The notes under the pieces are model-generated. The model was given only the letters and a program-made list of their open reading frames with translations, was not told the DNA's origin and made no database searches. DNA of 64,000 bases. Origin: Saccharibacillus soli (lineage in GTDB: Bacteria > Bacillota > Bacilli > Paenibacillales > Paenibacillaceae). Positions 7,891 through 16,476 of this stretch are shown here, piece by piece. Both the position numbers and the translations under genes were made by a program. The stretch spans positions 186,001-250,000 of the forward strand of contig NIOB01000006.1 in assembly GCA_002189105.1 (NCBI GenBank), written 5' to 3'. Numbering within the stretch: position 1 is the first letter of the stretch; each line of letters begins with the position of its first letter.

Positions 7891-9324
7891 TTACTGGCCC
7901 GCTGCTTCGGCTTCCGCTTTCTCTGCCGAATCATCCACCGCAAGCGGCAGAGTGACGGTAACGGTGGTGCCTACGCCATATTCGCTTTCGACCTTGAGGC
8001 GGCCGCCATGCAGGCGCACGATTTCTTTGCTGATCGCCAGCCCAAGGCCGCTGCCGGACATTTTGGAGCTTCCTTTATAGAACCGTTGTCCGATTCGTTC
8101 AAGATCCTCGGCCGGAATCCCTTCGCCGTCATCCTGAACGCAGACGTGAACTTCCAGATCCTTGCGTGCTGCGATCATCCGAATTTCGCCATTGGGATCG
8201 GAGAACTTGATCGCGTTATCGATCAGGTTGACGAACACCTGCTTCAATCGATTCAGATCGGCGTGCATGGGCAGCGGCACATCGGATAACTTCGTCAGCA
8301 GAACGACGCCGCGTTTGTTGCTGGCCATACTGTATTGCAGATCGAGCTGGGAGAGTAGATTGTTCAGATCGACGGGAACGGAACGCATCCGAATCTCACC
8401 CGCCTGATATTTGGAAAAGTCGAGCAGATCCTCCACCAGTCCGATCAGACGGTTGGTTTCTCCGGTAATGACGTTTAGCCCCAGCATGGTCGTTTCTTCA
8501 TCGTCCAGTCCGCCGACAACGAGCGTTTCTCCCCAGCCCTTGATCGAAGTGAGCGGCGTGCGCAGTTCATGGGAGACGGTAGAGATGAAGTCATTTTTCA
8601 TCTTCTCACTCTTCGACAGTTCTTCATTCATATGGTTCAGTGAATCGGTGAGCAGACCCACTTCGTCATCATGCTTGCGCACTGCCTTGGCGGTGAAATC
8701 TCCAGTAGCCATCTTGCGGGAGATGGCGGTCAGTTCCTTGATCGGCCCGACAATCCGCTGTGCGATAATCAGACTGAGCGCAAAACCAAGCAGCAGCATC
8801 GCGGCGCCAATTCCAATAGACCAACCAATCAGCTTGGTCACTTCTTGATACAGCGGCTCCGTCGAAACCGAAAACCGCAGCGTGCCGATCACTTCCCCGT
8901 AGCTGACCAGCGGGCTGGACACAGCCATGATCCGCTGCTTGAACGCATTGGAATAGCCGGAATAGCTGCCGACTCCCCCCTGCTGCGCGACCTGCACGTC
9001 CGGTGTGCGCGTTCGGCGTGAGGAGGAGAAGCCGTAGGAGTCCACTACGGTACGTCCCTGGAGATCCAATACTTCCACGCGGCTGCTCTCTCCAGGCACC
9101 AGGTTTTCCAGAATGTAACGGGCACGTTGATTCAGCGTGTAGCCTTCCATGAACTGGTTGGACAGGGTAGCGGCGGTCACCGCACGCGATTGGACAATCT
9201 GCCGCGCACTGTCAAAATAATAAGTGGAGACAGCCGCAGCAAATACCGCTTCCAACAGGAGGATAATGGTCAAGAGCAGCAGGCCAATTTGAAGGAGCAG
9301 GCGCCCTCTAATGCTTTTCAACAT
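7891..9324 (-). CDS. Membrane sensor histidine kinase, orphan
   Basis: A 477-residue two-component kinase. Two membrane segments (about residues 8-34 and 170-192) flank an extracellular sensor region of ~135 residues; a HAMP domain follows, then a HisKA domain with the phosphate-accepting H252 in STVSHELRTPLTSIKG, an ATPase domain with N-box NLIDNAIKF, G1 DDGEGIP and G2 GSGLGLAI. The ATG at 9324 is preferred over an upstream start because GAGGAGG sits at 9334-9340. It overlaps the end of the upstream FG-GAP lipoprotein gene by 17 bases. No response regulator lies next to it, which is unusual for this class. Confidence 0.9.
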   Translation of the reverse strand: MLKSIRGRLLLQIGLLLLTIILLLEAVFAAAVSTYYFDSARQIVQSRAVTAATLSNQFMEGYTLNQRARYILENLVPGESSRVEVLDLQGRTVVDSYGFSSSRRTRTPDVQVAQQGGVGSYSGYSNAFKQRIMAVSSPLVSYGEVIGTLRFSVSTEPLYQEVTKLIGWSIGIGAAMLLLGFALSLIIAQRIVGPIKELTAISRKMATGDFTAKAVRKHDDEVGLLTDSLNHMNEELSKSEKMKNDFISTVSHELRTPLTSIKGWGETLVVGGLDDEETTMLGLNVITGETNRLIGLVEDLLDFSKYQAGEIRMRSVPVDLNNLLSQLDLQYSMASNKRGVVLLTKLSDVPLPMHADLNRLKQVFVNLIDNAIKFSDPNGEIRMIAARKDLEVHVCVQDDGEGIPAEDLERIGQRFYKGSSKMSGSGLGLAISKEIVRLHGGRLKVESEYGVGTTVTVTLPLAVDDSAEKAEAEAAGQ

Positions 9325-10873
9325 CGGATTCCGCCTCCTCTTCTTCTGCACGGTCCACGCCGCTCAAGGTACGAACTTCGGCCGCTGTCAGCAGCAGCTC
9401 TGCATACTGGGCCGCCTGTTCGCCTTGCAGATTGGAGCGTCCATCCGGGAGCAGGGCCAGAGTCACCATCGACGAGTTGCCGGAAAGGGGAGTGCCAGTT
9501 CCTTCACCGCCCAGGACGACATAGCTGCTGGCACGATTGTCCAGTGCTGATTGAAGCTGACTCCACTGCGCAGTCGGCACCTGCCGCAGAGTCAGCAGCG
9601 GGGCCTGTTCATCCGCCTGCTGGCCTTGGTTATGGACCTGCTTGATGACGGCATCGCCGCCCGTTGAGGAAGACTCTTCCTCAGTGGAAGGAGGGAGATA
9701 CACAAAGCGCAGCTCGTTGGACTCCTGATCGCTGGCGTTGGTAGGAGGCACAATCTGATACCGCCCCGTCCAACGCGCAGGGATGCGAAGATCGTATCCC
9801 CACTGCCAGAAGTGATCTTCCACAAACGTCATCGAACGTTCGCCGTCCCAGCGATAATAGGATTCCGTCCAGAGTTTGGGCGAAGCCGAATCGCTGGAAA
9901 CCATAGGGATCGGGTTGGGCAGAACCACTTCCAGAATCCCGTCTCCGTCAACATCCCGGCTGTCTACGGGATAGTCAATCCACCATTTGTCGTCAGTTGC
10001 GCTCAGATCGGAATCATGATCCGGTGCGCCCAGCGCCAGATGTTTTCGATAGGAGCGCTGATTGTAACTGTTCGGTGGGAGGGAGAGAATGTTGCCAAAT
10101 GCTCCATCCTTCCAGGCCAGCAGCACGGAATACCCGGAACGCGTCGTTCCCAGAACTTGCGCGAACAGACCGTTTTGCTTGGCTGAGGCTCGGCCTATAC
10201 GAATATTCAGTACCGAACCGTCGGTGCGGCTGTTCGACAGAGGGGTCAACTTTCCTTGGCGGGAACCAATAATTTCGATTCGTGAGCGGGAGTTGTCACT
10301 GTCGTCGATGGGCGGAACCAAAGCGATCTGGTTAAGTCCGTCTCCCATCAGGTCGCCAACGGCAATCTGGTCATAAGAGCTTTGATAGACCGAACGCATT
10401 TTCCCTTTGACGTAAGCGTAGACATGCAGTTCCTTGGGCAGTCCTACTCCGCCGCCTTCGTAACCCAGAAGCAGATCGGAAGAGGTTGAATCGGTCAGCG
10501 GTTTGATGCCCAGATAATCGAGATTGATGCCGCTTCCGGTAATCTGGTCGGCTTTTTTCCAGGAGCCGTCCTGCTTGCTGAGGATCAGTATGTTGATTTC
10601 ATAATCCGTATCCGGCTTCTTATAGGAAACGATTAATTCTTCCTGGCCGTCGCCGTCAAGGTCAGCCAATCGGATGGCACTGCCCTGATCGGATTGATCG
10701 GGTGTCGTCAGTTGATAACCGGCTGGCAAAAAAGGCTGTACCGCGCGGTATAATGATTGTTCTTCATTCGCAAGGTTGGGAGCGTGCAGTAGATCGCCCG
10801 GGGACGCGATTCGTCCGCATCCTCCGACGGTCAGCAAAGTCAGCAGCAGACCAGCGATTTTGATTGCTTTCAT
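9308..10873 (-). CDS. FG-GAP/VCBS-repeat lipoprotein
   Basis: A 521-residue exported lipoprotein. A short signal peptide ends in the lipobox LTVGGC, so it is anchored outside the membrane. FG-GAP/VCBS-type segments include DLDGDGQEELIV, DLMGDGLNQIALV and DVDGDGILEVVLP, with calcium-binding-like acidic loops, as in extracellular beta-propellers. The start follows AAGGAG. Because its 3' end overlaps the sensor kinase gene, the two are translationally coupled; a role as an outer sensing partner or ligand-binding accessory of the kinase is plausible but inferred. Confidence 0.8.
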   Translation of the reverse strand: MKAIKIAGLLLTLLTVGGCGRIASPGDLLHAPNLANEEQSLYRAVQPFLPAGYQLTTPDQSDQGSAIRLADLDGDGQEELIVSYKKPDTDYEINILILSKQDGSWKKADQITGSGINLDYLGIKPLTDSTSSDLLLGYEGGGVGLPKELHVYAYVKGKMRSVYQSSYDQIAVGDLMGDGLNQIALVPPIDDSDNSRSRIEIIGSRQGKLTPLSNSRTDGSVLNIRIGRASAKQNGLFAQVLGTTRSGYSVLLAWKDGAFGNILSLPPNSYNQRSYRKHLALGAPDHDSDLSATDDKWWIDYPVDSRDVDGDGILEVVLPNPIPMVSSDSASPKLWTESYYRWDGERSMTFVEDHFWQWGYDLRIPARWTGRYQIVPPTNASDQESNELRFVYLPPSTEEESSSTGGDAVIKQVHNQGQQADEQAPLLTLRQVPTAQWSQLQSALDNRASSYVVLGGEGTGTPLSGNSSMVTLALLPDGRSNLQGEQAAQYAELLLTAAEVRTLSGVDRAEEEEAESDVEKH

Positions 10874-11060
10874 GGACGTTTCTCCTTAGCGTGATGAGGC
10901 TATTCAATGAATCGGCGTGACAGCCGAACAAACAGAAAACCAAAAGGAAATAATAAGGTGGCGGTTCATTTTCGCAAGTAAACGGGCGCAGGTCAAGAGG
11001 AAAATTCTGCAAATCGATAAAAGTAAAAAAACTCTCGCAAAAGACAGCAAAAGAAGTCGA

Positions 11061-11103
11061 AAAAAGGCTCCGGCTGCTCCCGAAATAGGGAGACCGGAGC
11101 CTT
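11061..11103 (-). terminator. Terminator of the flavoprotein gene
   Basis: A 10-bp stem (11064-11073 with 11094-11103) with further inner pairing and, on the minus strand, a run of T after it. It sits just past the stop of the gene at 11123. Confidence 0.85.
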
Positions 11104-11122
11104 GCGGATGAAGCAGTGATAC

Positions 11123-12715
11123 TTATTGCTTGGCCTTGACGAATTCGGCCGCCTTGACGCCGGCTTCACGACCGAAGATGACGATCTCCGCTACAGAGTT
11201 GCCGCCAATCCGATTCTGACCGTGCAGTCCGCCGGTAACTTCGCCTGCGGCGTAGAGACCTGGAATGACCTGACCTTCTTTGTTCAGAACTTCGGTATTG
11301 TTGTTGATCTTCACGCCGCCCATCGTGTAGTGGATTCCGGGACCAATCTTGATGGCGTAGTAGGGGCCAGCCGACAGATCATGCTCCATCCCCGTATCAC
11401 GTCCGAATTCCGCATCCTTTTTCGCTGCAACGGCGGCATTCCATTTATCCAGCGCTGCCTGAAGCGTATCGGCAGGCATCCCCAGCGTCTGAGCCAGGGC
11501 TTCGGGCGTTTCCCCACTTTGGACGAGGCCTTTTTTCTCATACTGCTCGATGGCTTTGGCTCTTGATTTGACACCGGAGTCGAAGATCAGATACGCTTCG
11601 CGGTTATCCAATTTGGTAATGGCTGCTGTGACTTTATCGCGCGTGTCCATTTCATTGAAGAAACGGCTGCCCGTCTTGTCTACCAGAATGGCTCCTTCAC
11701 CGCGAACCGCTTCACCGATCAGGTAGGATTGTTCCTGATTGACAGTCGGGTGAACCTGAATCTGATCCATATCCACGGTTGTCCCGCCCATCGCTTCGAT
11801 CATGCTTATCCCATCGCCCGTGCTGCCCGGTTGGTTAGTCGTCACATATCCTTCAAGATCCGGACGGTATTTCTTAATCAGCTCTTGATTGGCGCCGAAT
11901 CCGCCTGTTGCGACGATCACGGCATCCGCCGAGACCGTTTTTTCGCTGCTTCCGTCGAAGATCACTTTAACGCCATTTGCCCGGCCATTTTCCTGTGTGA
12001 TTTCTTTAACGTCCGCGCCTACGAACAGCTGGATGCCTTGTTTTTGAACGTCAGCAACCAGTCCCTTAACCAAGTACTGACCCACTGCCGAACCATCGGT
12101 TGGACGGTGGGTACGTTTTTCCTTCATACCGCCGGTGATGGTCAGATTGTCCAGGGTGATGCCCTGCGAGTCCAGCCAGTCGATGGCGCTTGCCGAATGA
12201 TCGACGAAGAATCGCAGCATCTCTTTGTTGTTGGTATCATGTCCGCCCTTGAGCGTTTCTTCATAGAACAGATCGTTGCTGTCTTTGATGCCTTGGGCAG
12301 CTTGGAATTTGGTCTGCGAAGCATTCATGCCCGAAGAAGATTTTAACGTGTTGCCGCCGGGAGCTTCCATCTTCTCGAAAATAACAGGATTCATACCTGC
12401 TGCTTTGGCTTCAAGCGCTGCGGTCATGCCTGCGCCGCCGCCGCCGATAATCACGATGTCGTAATGATCCTGAAGCTGTTCAAGTGGGGTATAGCTGCCC
12501 GCCGCCGATGCGCCTGCGGTTGCTTCGGTTTTCTCTTCGTTCTTGGCGGCAGTGGTCTGATCGGCTGCCGTCTTCACTTCAGTGGAAGTCGATTTGTTTG
12601 TGGCTTCCGCCGTCTTGGTCGCGCCTGCGCTGCCGTTTCCGCAGCCCGCGAGGATGAGCATCGCCGACAGAGCCAGCATCAGCAAGATGGTCCATGTTTG
12701 GTTGATCCGTTTCAT
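11123..12715 (-). CDS. Secreted fumarate-reductase-like flavoprotein (lipoprotein)
   Basis: A 530-residue lipoprotein related to flavocytochrome c and FrdA-type reductases. The signal peptide ends with lipid Cys25 (LILAGC), then a ~55-residue Thr/Ala/Lys linker, and the FAD-binding GGGGAG motif at 91-96. Expected substrate-site residues are visible in QVHPTV, MDTRDKVTAA, GIHYTMGG and QNRIGGNSVAE; relatives usually read HHTMGG, so one position is Tyr. There is no haem-binding CxxCH and no FMN-binding domain to feed electrons. Probably reduces fumarate or a similar unsaturated acid outside the membrane when oxygen is low; the upstream Fnr box supports this. The start follows AGGGGG. Confidence 0.85.
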   Translation of the reverse strand: MKRINQTWTILLMLALSAMLILAGCGNGSAGATKTAEATNKSTSTEVKTAADQTTAAKNEEKTEATAGASAAGSYTPLEQLQDHYDIVIIGGGGAGMTAALEAKAAGMNPVIFEKMEAPGGNTLKSSSGMNASQTKFQAAQGIKDSNDLFYEETLKGGHDTNNKEMLRFFVDHSASAIDWLDSQGITLDNLTITGGMKEKRTHRPTDGSAVGQYLVKGLVADVQKQGIQLFVGADVKEITQENGRANGVKVIFDGSSEKTVSADAVIVATGGFGANQELIKKYRPDLEGYVTTNQPGSTGDGISMIEAMGGTTVDMDQIQVHPTVNQEQSYLIGEAVRGEGAILVDKTGSRFFNEMDTRDKVTAAITKLDNREAYLIFDSGVKSRAKAIEQYEKKGLVQSGETPEALAQTLGMPADTLQAALDKWNAAVAAKKDAEFGRDTGMEHDLSAGPYYAIKIGPGIHYTMGGVKINNNTEVLNKEGQVIPGLYAAGEVTGGLHGQNRIGGNSVAEIVIFGREAGVKAAEFVKAKQ

Positions 12716-12808
12716 TGCATTACCCCCTGCAACTTTTCTTTTTTTGAACGCTGCGCTCGTCCATAAGGAACCTTGTGCATACCGAATGAAGTCTGCGTGA
12801 TCGTTCGT

Positions 12809-12858
12809 TGGGTCGAGTATAGCATCGGGTGTAAGGTTTAATTGTGAAAAATTTCACT
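12809..12858 (-). promoter_or_regulatory. Fnr-type box and promoter of the flavoprotein gene
   Basis: TGTGA-N6-TCACT occupies 12843-12858. On the minus strand TATACT at 12821-12816 can serve as the -10 element, putting the transcript start near 12809. The centre of the box (12850.5) then falls at -41.5, the usual place for an activator of the Crp/Fnr family, and the -35 element is weak, as expected for an activated promoter. Confidence 0.7.
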
Positions 12859-13012
12859 AAAATTGCGATGATCTCTTTTGATTAAGTATTTAAAGAGTTT
12901 TTAAACTTTTGTAAGTGAAGAAAGGGAATTGGCTTGTTGAATGAAGAGGATGGTAGGATAAACAGGAGGCCGCGTTCCAGTCCCAATCTCGGTGATTAAA
13001 GGAGTACATAAA

Positions 13013-13978
13013 ATGGAGCAAAAGAGGTATTACCGCAGCGATCAAGTCGGAGAGTGGTTGAAAAAAGCTTATACAGGCGACCAAGACGCACGTCATCTGA
13101 TCGAAAATCTTGAAGGCATACATATCCTGTCCCCTGACGGTTCCGTGCTGCTGCATGTCCAGGTCAAGGATGCCCTCCGCAGACCGGATGGTTCCATTCG
13201 GATTCTGAACAAAGCTCCGGAACCTCTTGGGATCGGTTATCCCTGCATGGATATTCACCACATCATGGACGGCGGATCGTCATGGACACATATTCCGGTT
13301 CCTTTGGACTTCCCCCTGCAACAAATTCTCTTTTTGGACAAGGAAGACGGCGGTCGTTCGATGCGCTTTGCCTTGGAATCGCAGGATGGTCGGCGTGTGG
13401 AAGCTTCGCTGATGCAGATGGGACGGGCATTCCGGGATCTGGATCTCATCATGCAGGGAGCGCAGGATACTGAGATCGAAAAAGCTTTTTACAGCATGAG
13501 CGATCTGGTTGTACCGCCTCCGCCTATCAAACGCACCAAGGCGGACAATCCGCCGATTGAACTGCAAGGACAAGGACAGCTGGAGTTCGAGGAGCTTCTT
13601 CAATGGTTTAAAGGATCGATTCACGTCGGAGAGCGCAAAATTCGGGTGGCACTGAACACCGCAGATCGGGATGAAGCGTTGGAACTGCTGCCTACGCTGT
13701 TTGAACTTGCGGATGCGCTTGAAGAAACGGATGCATCGGCCTGCCGCTATGCGGCGGAGGAGCTGCTGGAGCTAAAAAACGACGTCTGGTTGGACGAGGA
13801 AGAAGAGGAACTGTCGGAAGAGGAATTCATGTCCCGAATGGAATTGGAGTCAGTCACGCTGGAGGTCGAGGGTCGTGCAGCGTTCTGGTATGCAGATGGC
13901 GACTTGTTCGGCGGACATACCATTTGTGTGGAACGGAACGCCGATCGACAGTTTGTTTCGGCAGATCTGATGGGGTAA
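13013..13978 (+). CDS. DUF2262 domain protein
   Basis: A 321-residue soluble protein. The C-terminal ~130 residues match the DUF2262 pattern: IRVALNTADRDEALELLP, ELKNDVWLDEEEE, SEEEFMSRMELESVTLE and FWYADGDLFGGHTI. The N-terminal part is unassigned. The ATG at 13013 is used because AAGGAG lies at 12998-13003; an earlier GTG is inside that site. Followed by a terminator, so it is a single-gene unit. The biochemical role of DUF2262 is unknown. Confidence 0.75.
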   Translation: MEQKRYYRSDQVGEWLKKAYTGDQDARHLIENLEGIHILSPDGSVLLHVQVKDALRRPDGSIRILNKAPEPLGIGYPCMDIHHIMDGGSSWTHIPVPLDFPLQQILFLDKEDGGRSMRFALESQDGRRVEASLMQMGRAFRDLDLIMQGAQDTEIEKAFYSMSDLVVPPPPIKRTKADNPPIELQGQGQLEFEELLQWFKGSIHVGERKIRVALNTADRDEALELLPTLFELADALEETDASACRYAAEELLELKNDVWLDEEEEELSEEEFMSRMELESVTLEVEGRAAFWYADGDLFGGHTICVERNADRQFVSADLMG

Positions 13979-13997
13979 CGAAAAGAGCAAGCAGCAG

Positions 13998-14028
13998 CGA
14001 GTCGGAATGAAGGTCCCGGCTCGTTTTT
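13998..14028 (+). terminator. Terminator of the DUF2262 gene
   Basis: An 8-bp stem with one G-T pair (13998-14005 with 14016-14023) followed by five T. Confidence 0.75.
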
Positions 14029-14104
14029 CTATGCGCCAAAACGGTTACAAATAGATAACAGCTACGATCGTGAACAGGGCGACCGGCATGAAGGGGGATA
14101 AGGG

Positions 14105-14608
14105 ATGTCTCAGCATGGATTTCGCAGAGGGAAGATGTTGACGGTGCCGCTGATGGTAGTGGCCATTCTGCTGCTGGCTGGCTGCGGAAGTGGTTCAGAG
14201 AAAGCGTCCGGGGCGAAAGAGGCTCAGGGAGCTGCTGATACGCAGACGGCTTCAGGAGGCCGGGAGTATGAAGGAGAAGGCCGAATGTGGACGGCTCAAT
14301 ATGCGATGTACATGCCGGAGCAGGGTGGTAAACTCAGAGCGCGTCTGACGGCCCATTACGAAGGCAGCGGGCCGGCACCCACAGGCGAAGTGAAATACTC
14401 CTATTATGGTGTCGATGTCGAGTCGGGCAGCGGCGGGCTTATGGTCAAGCATCCGCCAGCGAACAGCGTCTACCTGCTGCGTGATCTGGTGACGACGGAA
14501 TATGCGCCGGACGAAGCGGGCACGGTGGAGCTGCTGCTCATGTGGGATGGTGGCAAGCGCTCGGAGACCATCCGACTGCTGCCTACCGAGGCGCAGCAGG
14601 ACTCTTGA
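14105..14608 (+). CDS. Small lipoprotein, function unknown
   Basis: A 167-residue exported lipoprotein: a positively charged start, a hydrophobic stretch and the lipobox LLLAGC, then a Ser/Gly/Ala linker and a ~110-residue domain with no family that I recognise. An AAGGGGGAT site precedes the ATG. A terminator follows, so it appears to be alone in its transcript. It probably sits on the outer face of the membrane. Confidence 0.7.
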   Translation: MSQHGFRRGKMLTVPLMVVAILLLAGCGSGSEKASGAKEAQGAADTQTASGGREYEGEGRMWTAQYAMYMPEQGGKLRARLTAHYEGSGPAPTGEVKYSYYGVDVESGSGGLMVKHPPANSVYLLRDLVTTEYAPDEAGTVELLLMWDGGKRSETIRLLPTEAQQDS

Positions 14609-14656
14609 GCAAGTGCCCGCAGTTCAATGAGCGCGAATGAACAGAACGGACGAATC

Positions 14657-14694
14657 GGCATGTTTCCGGTCAAACCGGCAAACATGCCTTTTTT
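14657..14694 (+). terminator. Terminator of the lipoprotein gene
   Basis: A 9-bp stem (14657-14665 with 14680-14688), with an inner CCGG hairpin, followed by six T. Confidence 0.9.
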
Positions 14695-14696
14695 CG

Positions 14697-14744
14697 TGTA
14701 GAATTTCCTGTGTTCCTGTAGAATGTCCTGTTTCCTATAGAAAC
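14697..14744. repeat. 20-bp tandem repeat, about 2.4 copies
   Basis: Units at 14697-14716 and 14717-14735 share TGTAGAATNTCCTGTNTTCC, the second one base shorter; a third partial copy starts at 14736. It follows the terminator. Confidence 0.7.
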
Positions 14745-14850
14745 GAAAAATTCGCTGAACTTTTCAGCTGATTTTCAGGCTTGTTCCCTATACTGAGGGC
14801 AGACTGGAAGAACCTCGCTTACCGAGAATTTGTCATGAAGGAGCTGAACC

Positions 14851-16476
14851 ATGCCGCAGGCGTTAAGCAAAACCTTTTACCTCATCCTCACGGCCTTCTT
14901 TGGATTGTTCGTGATCTCATCATTTTGGGTCAGGGCCGAATATAATTATGCCGCATACGGCGATAATCCCATCCTGCAAACGCAGAAGCCGATCATTCTG
15001 ATTCTGCTGCTGTTGGTACTGCTTGCCGCGTCGCTGCTGGCGTATCAATTGTGCCGCAGGCTCAATCGCTATCGCGCCAACGTCGTCGTGCCCTCTGTGC
15101 TGGGCGCCTCGTTCCTGGTGCAGCTGACGCTTATGCTGCTGCTGCCGCGTCTGCCTACCGATGATTCGCAGACCGTGCTGTCGCTCGCGCTAGATATGCT
15201 CTACCGTCATGATTATTCGTCGTTTAATGCGGGCGGCTATCTGCACATGTTTCCTTTTAACTTCTCTACGGTACTGTATCTGAAGACGCTGCTGGCGATC
15301 TTCCCGGATAACTATCTGGTCATCAAGGTCTTCAATATTCTCTTCTCGCTGCTGACCACGCTGATGATCTATTTGATCTACCGGGAACTGACAGGACGGG
15401 CTTCAGGCGACGAACAAGCTGCGGCAAAAGGCAATGATTATGTCGTGCTTCTCTTTGCCGCCTTCTATGTACCATCGCTGCTGATGCCAAACCTCATCTA
15501 TAACGATGTGATCGGAACGGCGCTGCTGACTTCAGCGATTTACTTCATGATTCGCTTCGTGCGCGTCCAATCGTTTCGCTTCCTGATCTATGCCGCCGTG
15601 CTGCTGGCACTCGGCAACTACTTCCGGGGAATCGGCGCCATCCTGCTGATTGCTGCCGCTCTCTATATCCTGCTTGCGATCCGCAGGATTGGTGTGCGGC
15701 GCAGTCTGCTGTCGCTGCTGGTGCTGGCTGCGCTGTTCAATGTGCCCTCCTGGACGCAGAGCGCAGCGCTGCAAGCCAGCGGCGCCACGGAGCAGCCGGC
15801 AGGCCAGAATTCCGCTCCCGTGTATATGTGGCTGAATATGGGGATCAATCTGGAGCGCTTCGGCTTCTGGGACAACATGCAGAGCTACCGCATCTATCAG
15901 AGAGAAGCGCAGTATAACAAAGCCATCAGCTCGGAGCTGTACAAAGCTTCCATCAAGCAGAAGCTGACCGAAGCCTCTGCGGGTGAACTGCTGGGCATGT
16001 ATGCCAAAAAATTGATCTGGACCTGGACGGAAGGAACCTACCAGATTGACCGGTATGGGATCGGCAACGGTCAGGCGCAGTCGGCGCAGCGAGTGGGCAT
16101 GACGCCGATTGTCGGCAGCTACAGCTACGAGACGCCGCTTACCCGGCTTTTTGAAGGGGATTCACCCGCTCGATCGTTGGTCTTATGGGCGCTGTATGCG
16201 TCCACCCTGCTGATGTACGCCTTCTCTGTGGTTCGTCTGGTGACGGGAATTCGCGCTCGTCGTTATGGAGAAGTGTTCCTGGTTCTGATTCTGCTCGGTT
16301 TCATTGGTTTCTACCTGCTGTGGGAGATCAAGTCGCGTTATCTGTATCCCGTCTACCCGCTGCTGATTCTATTATCTTATCTGGGCTTCAAGGACACGCT
16401 GGTTCTGCTGGCTCGAACGTCTCTGGGCAGCCGCCTGGGGTTGAAGGAGAAGGAGGAATCCCTCGATGTCGTATAA
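14851..16476 (+). CDS. GT-C-type membrane glycosyltransferase (GT39/ArnT-like)
   Basis: A 541-residue polytopic membrane protein with about eleven hydrophobic helices. The first outer loop carries an acidic pair in LPTDDSQTV, at the place where the GT-C fold of polyprenyl-phosphate-sugar glycosyltransferases keeps its catalytic Asp. Later loops include RYLYPVYPLLILL, common near the C-terminus of dolichol-phosphate-mannose-type and ArnT-like enzymes. It would move a sugar from a lipid carrier to a wall or membrane acceptor outside the cell. AAGGAG precedes the start. The next gene overlaps by 11 bases. Acceptor unknown. Confidence 0.75.
   Translation: MPQALSKTFYLILTAFFGLFVISSFWVRAEYNYAAYGDNPILQTQKPIILILLLLVLLAASLLAYQLCRRLNRYRANVVVPSVLGASFLVQLTLMLLLPRLPTDDSQTVLSLALDMLYRHDYSSFNAGGYLHMFPFNFSTVLYLKTLLAIFPDNYLVIKVFNILFSLLTTLMIYLIYRELTGRASGDEQAAAKGNDYVVLLFAAFYVPSLLMPNLIYNDVIGTALLTSAIYFMIRFVRVQSFRFLIYAAVLLALGNYFRGIGAILLIAAALYILLAIRRIGVRRSLLSLLVLAALFNVPSWTQSAALQASGATEQPAGQNSAPVYMWLNMGINLERFGFWDNMQSYRIYQREAQYNKAISSELYKASIKQKLTEASAGELLGMYAKKLIWTWTEGTYQIDRYGIGNGQAQSAQRVGMTPIVGSYSYETPLTRLFEGDSPARSLVLWALYASTLLMYAFSVVRLVTGIRARRYGEVFLVLILLGFIGFYLLWEIKSRYLYPVYPLLILLSYLGFKDTLVLLARTSLGSRLGLKEKEESLDVV

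Noticed and set aside
10917-11111. 64-codon plus-strand ORF between two minus-strand genes
   Set aside because: It runs through the terminator hairpin of the flavoprotein gene and lacks a ribosome site; Lys/Arg-rich chance ORF.
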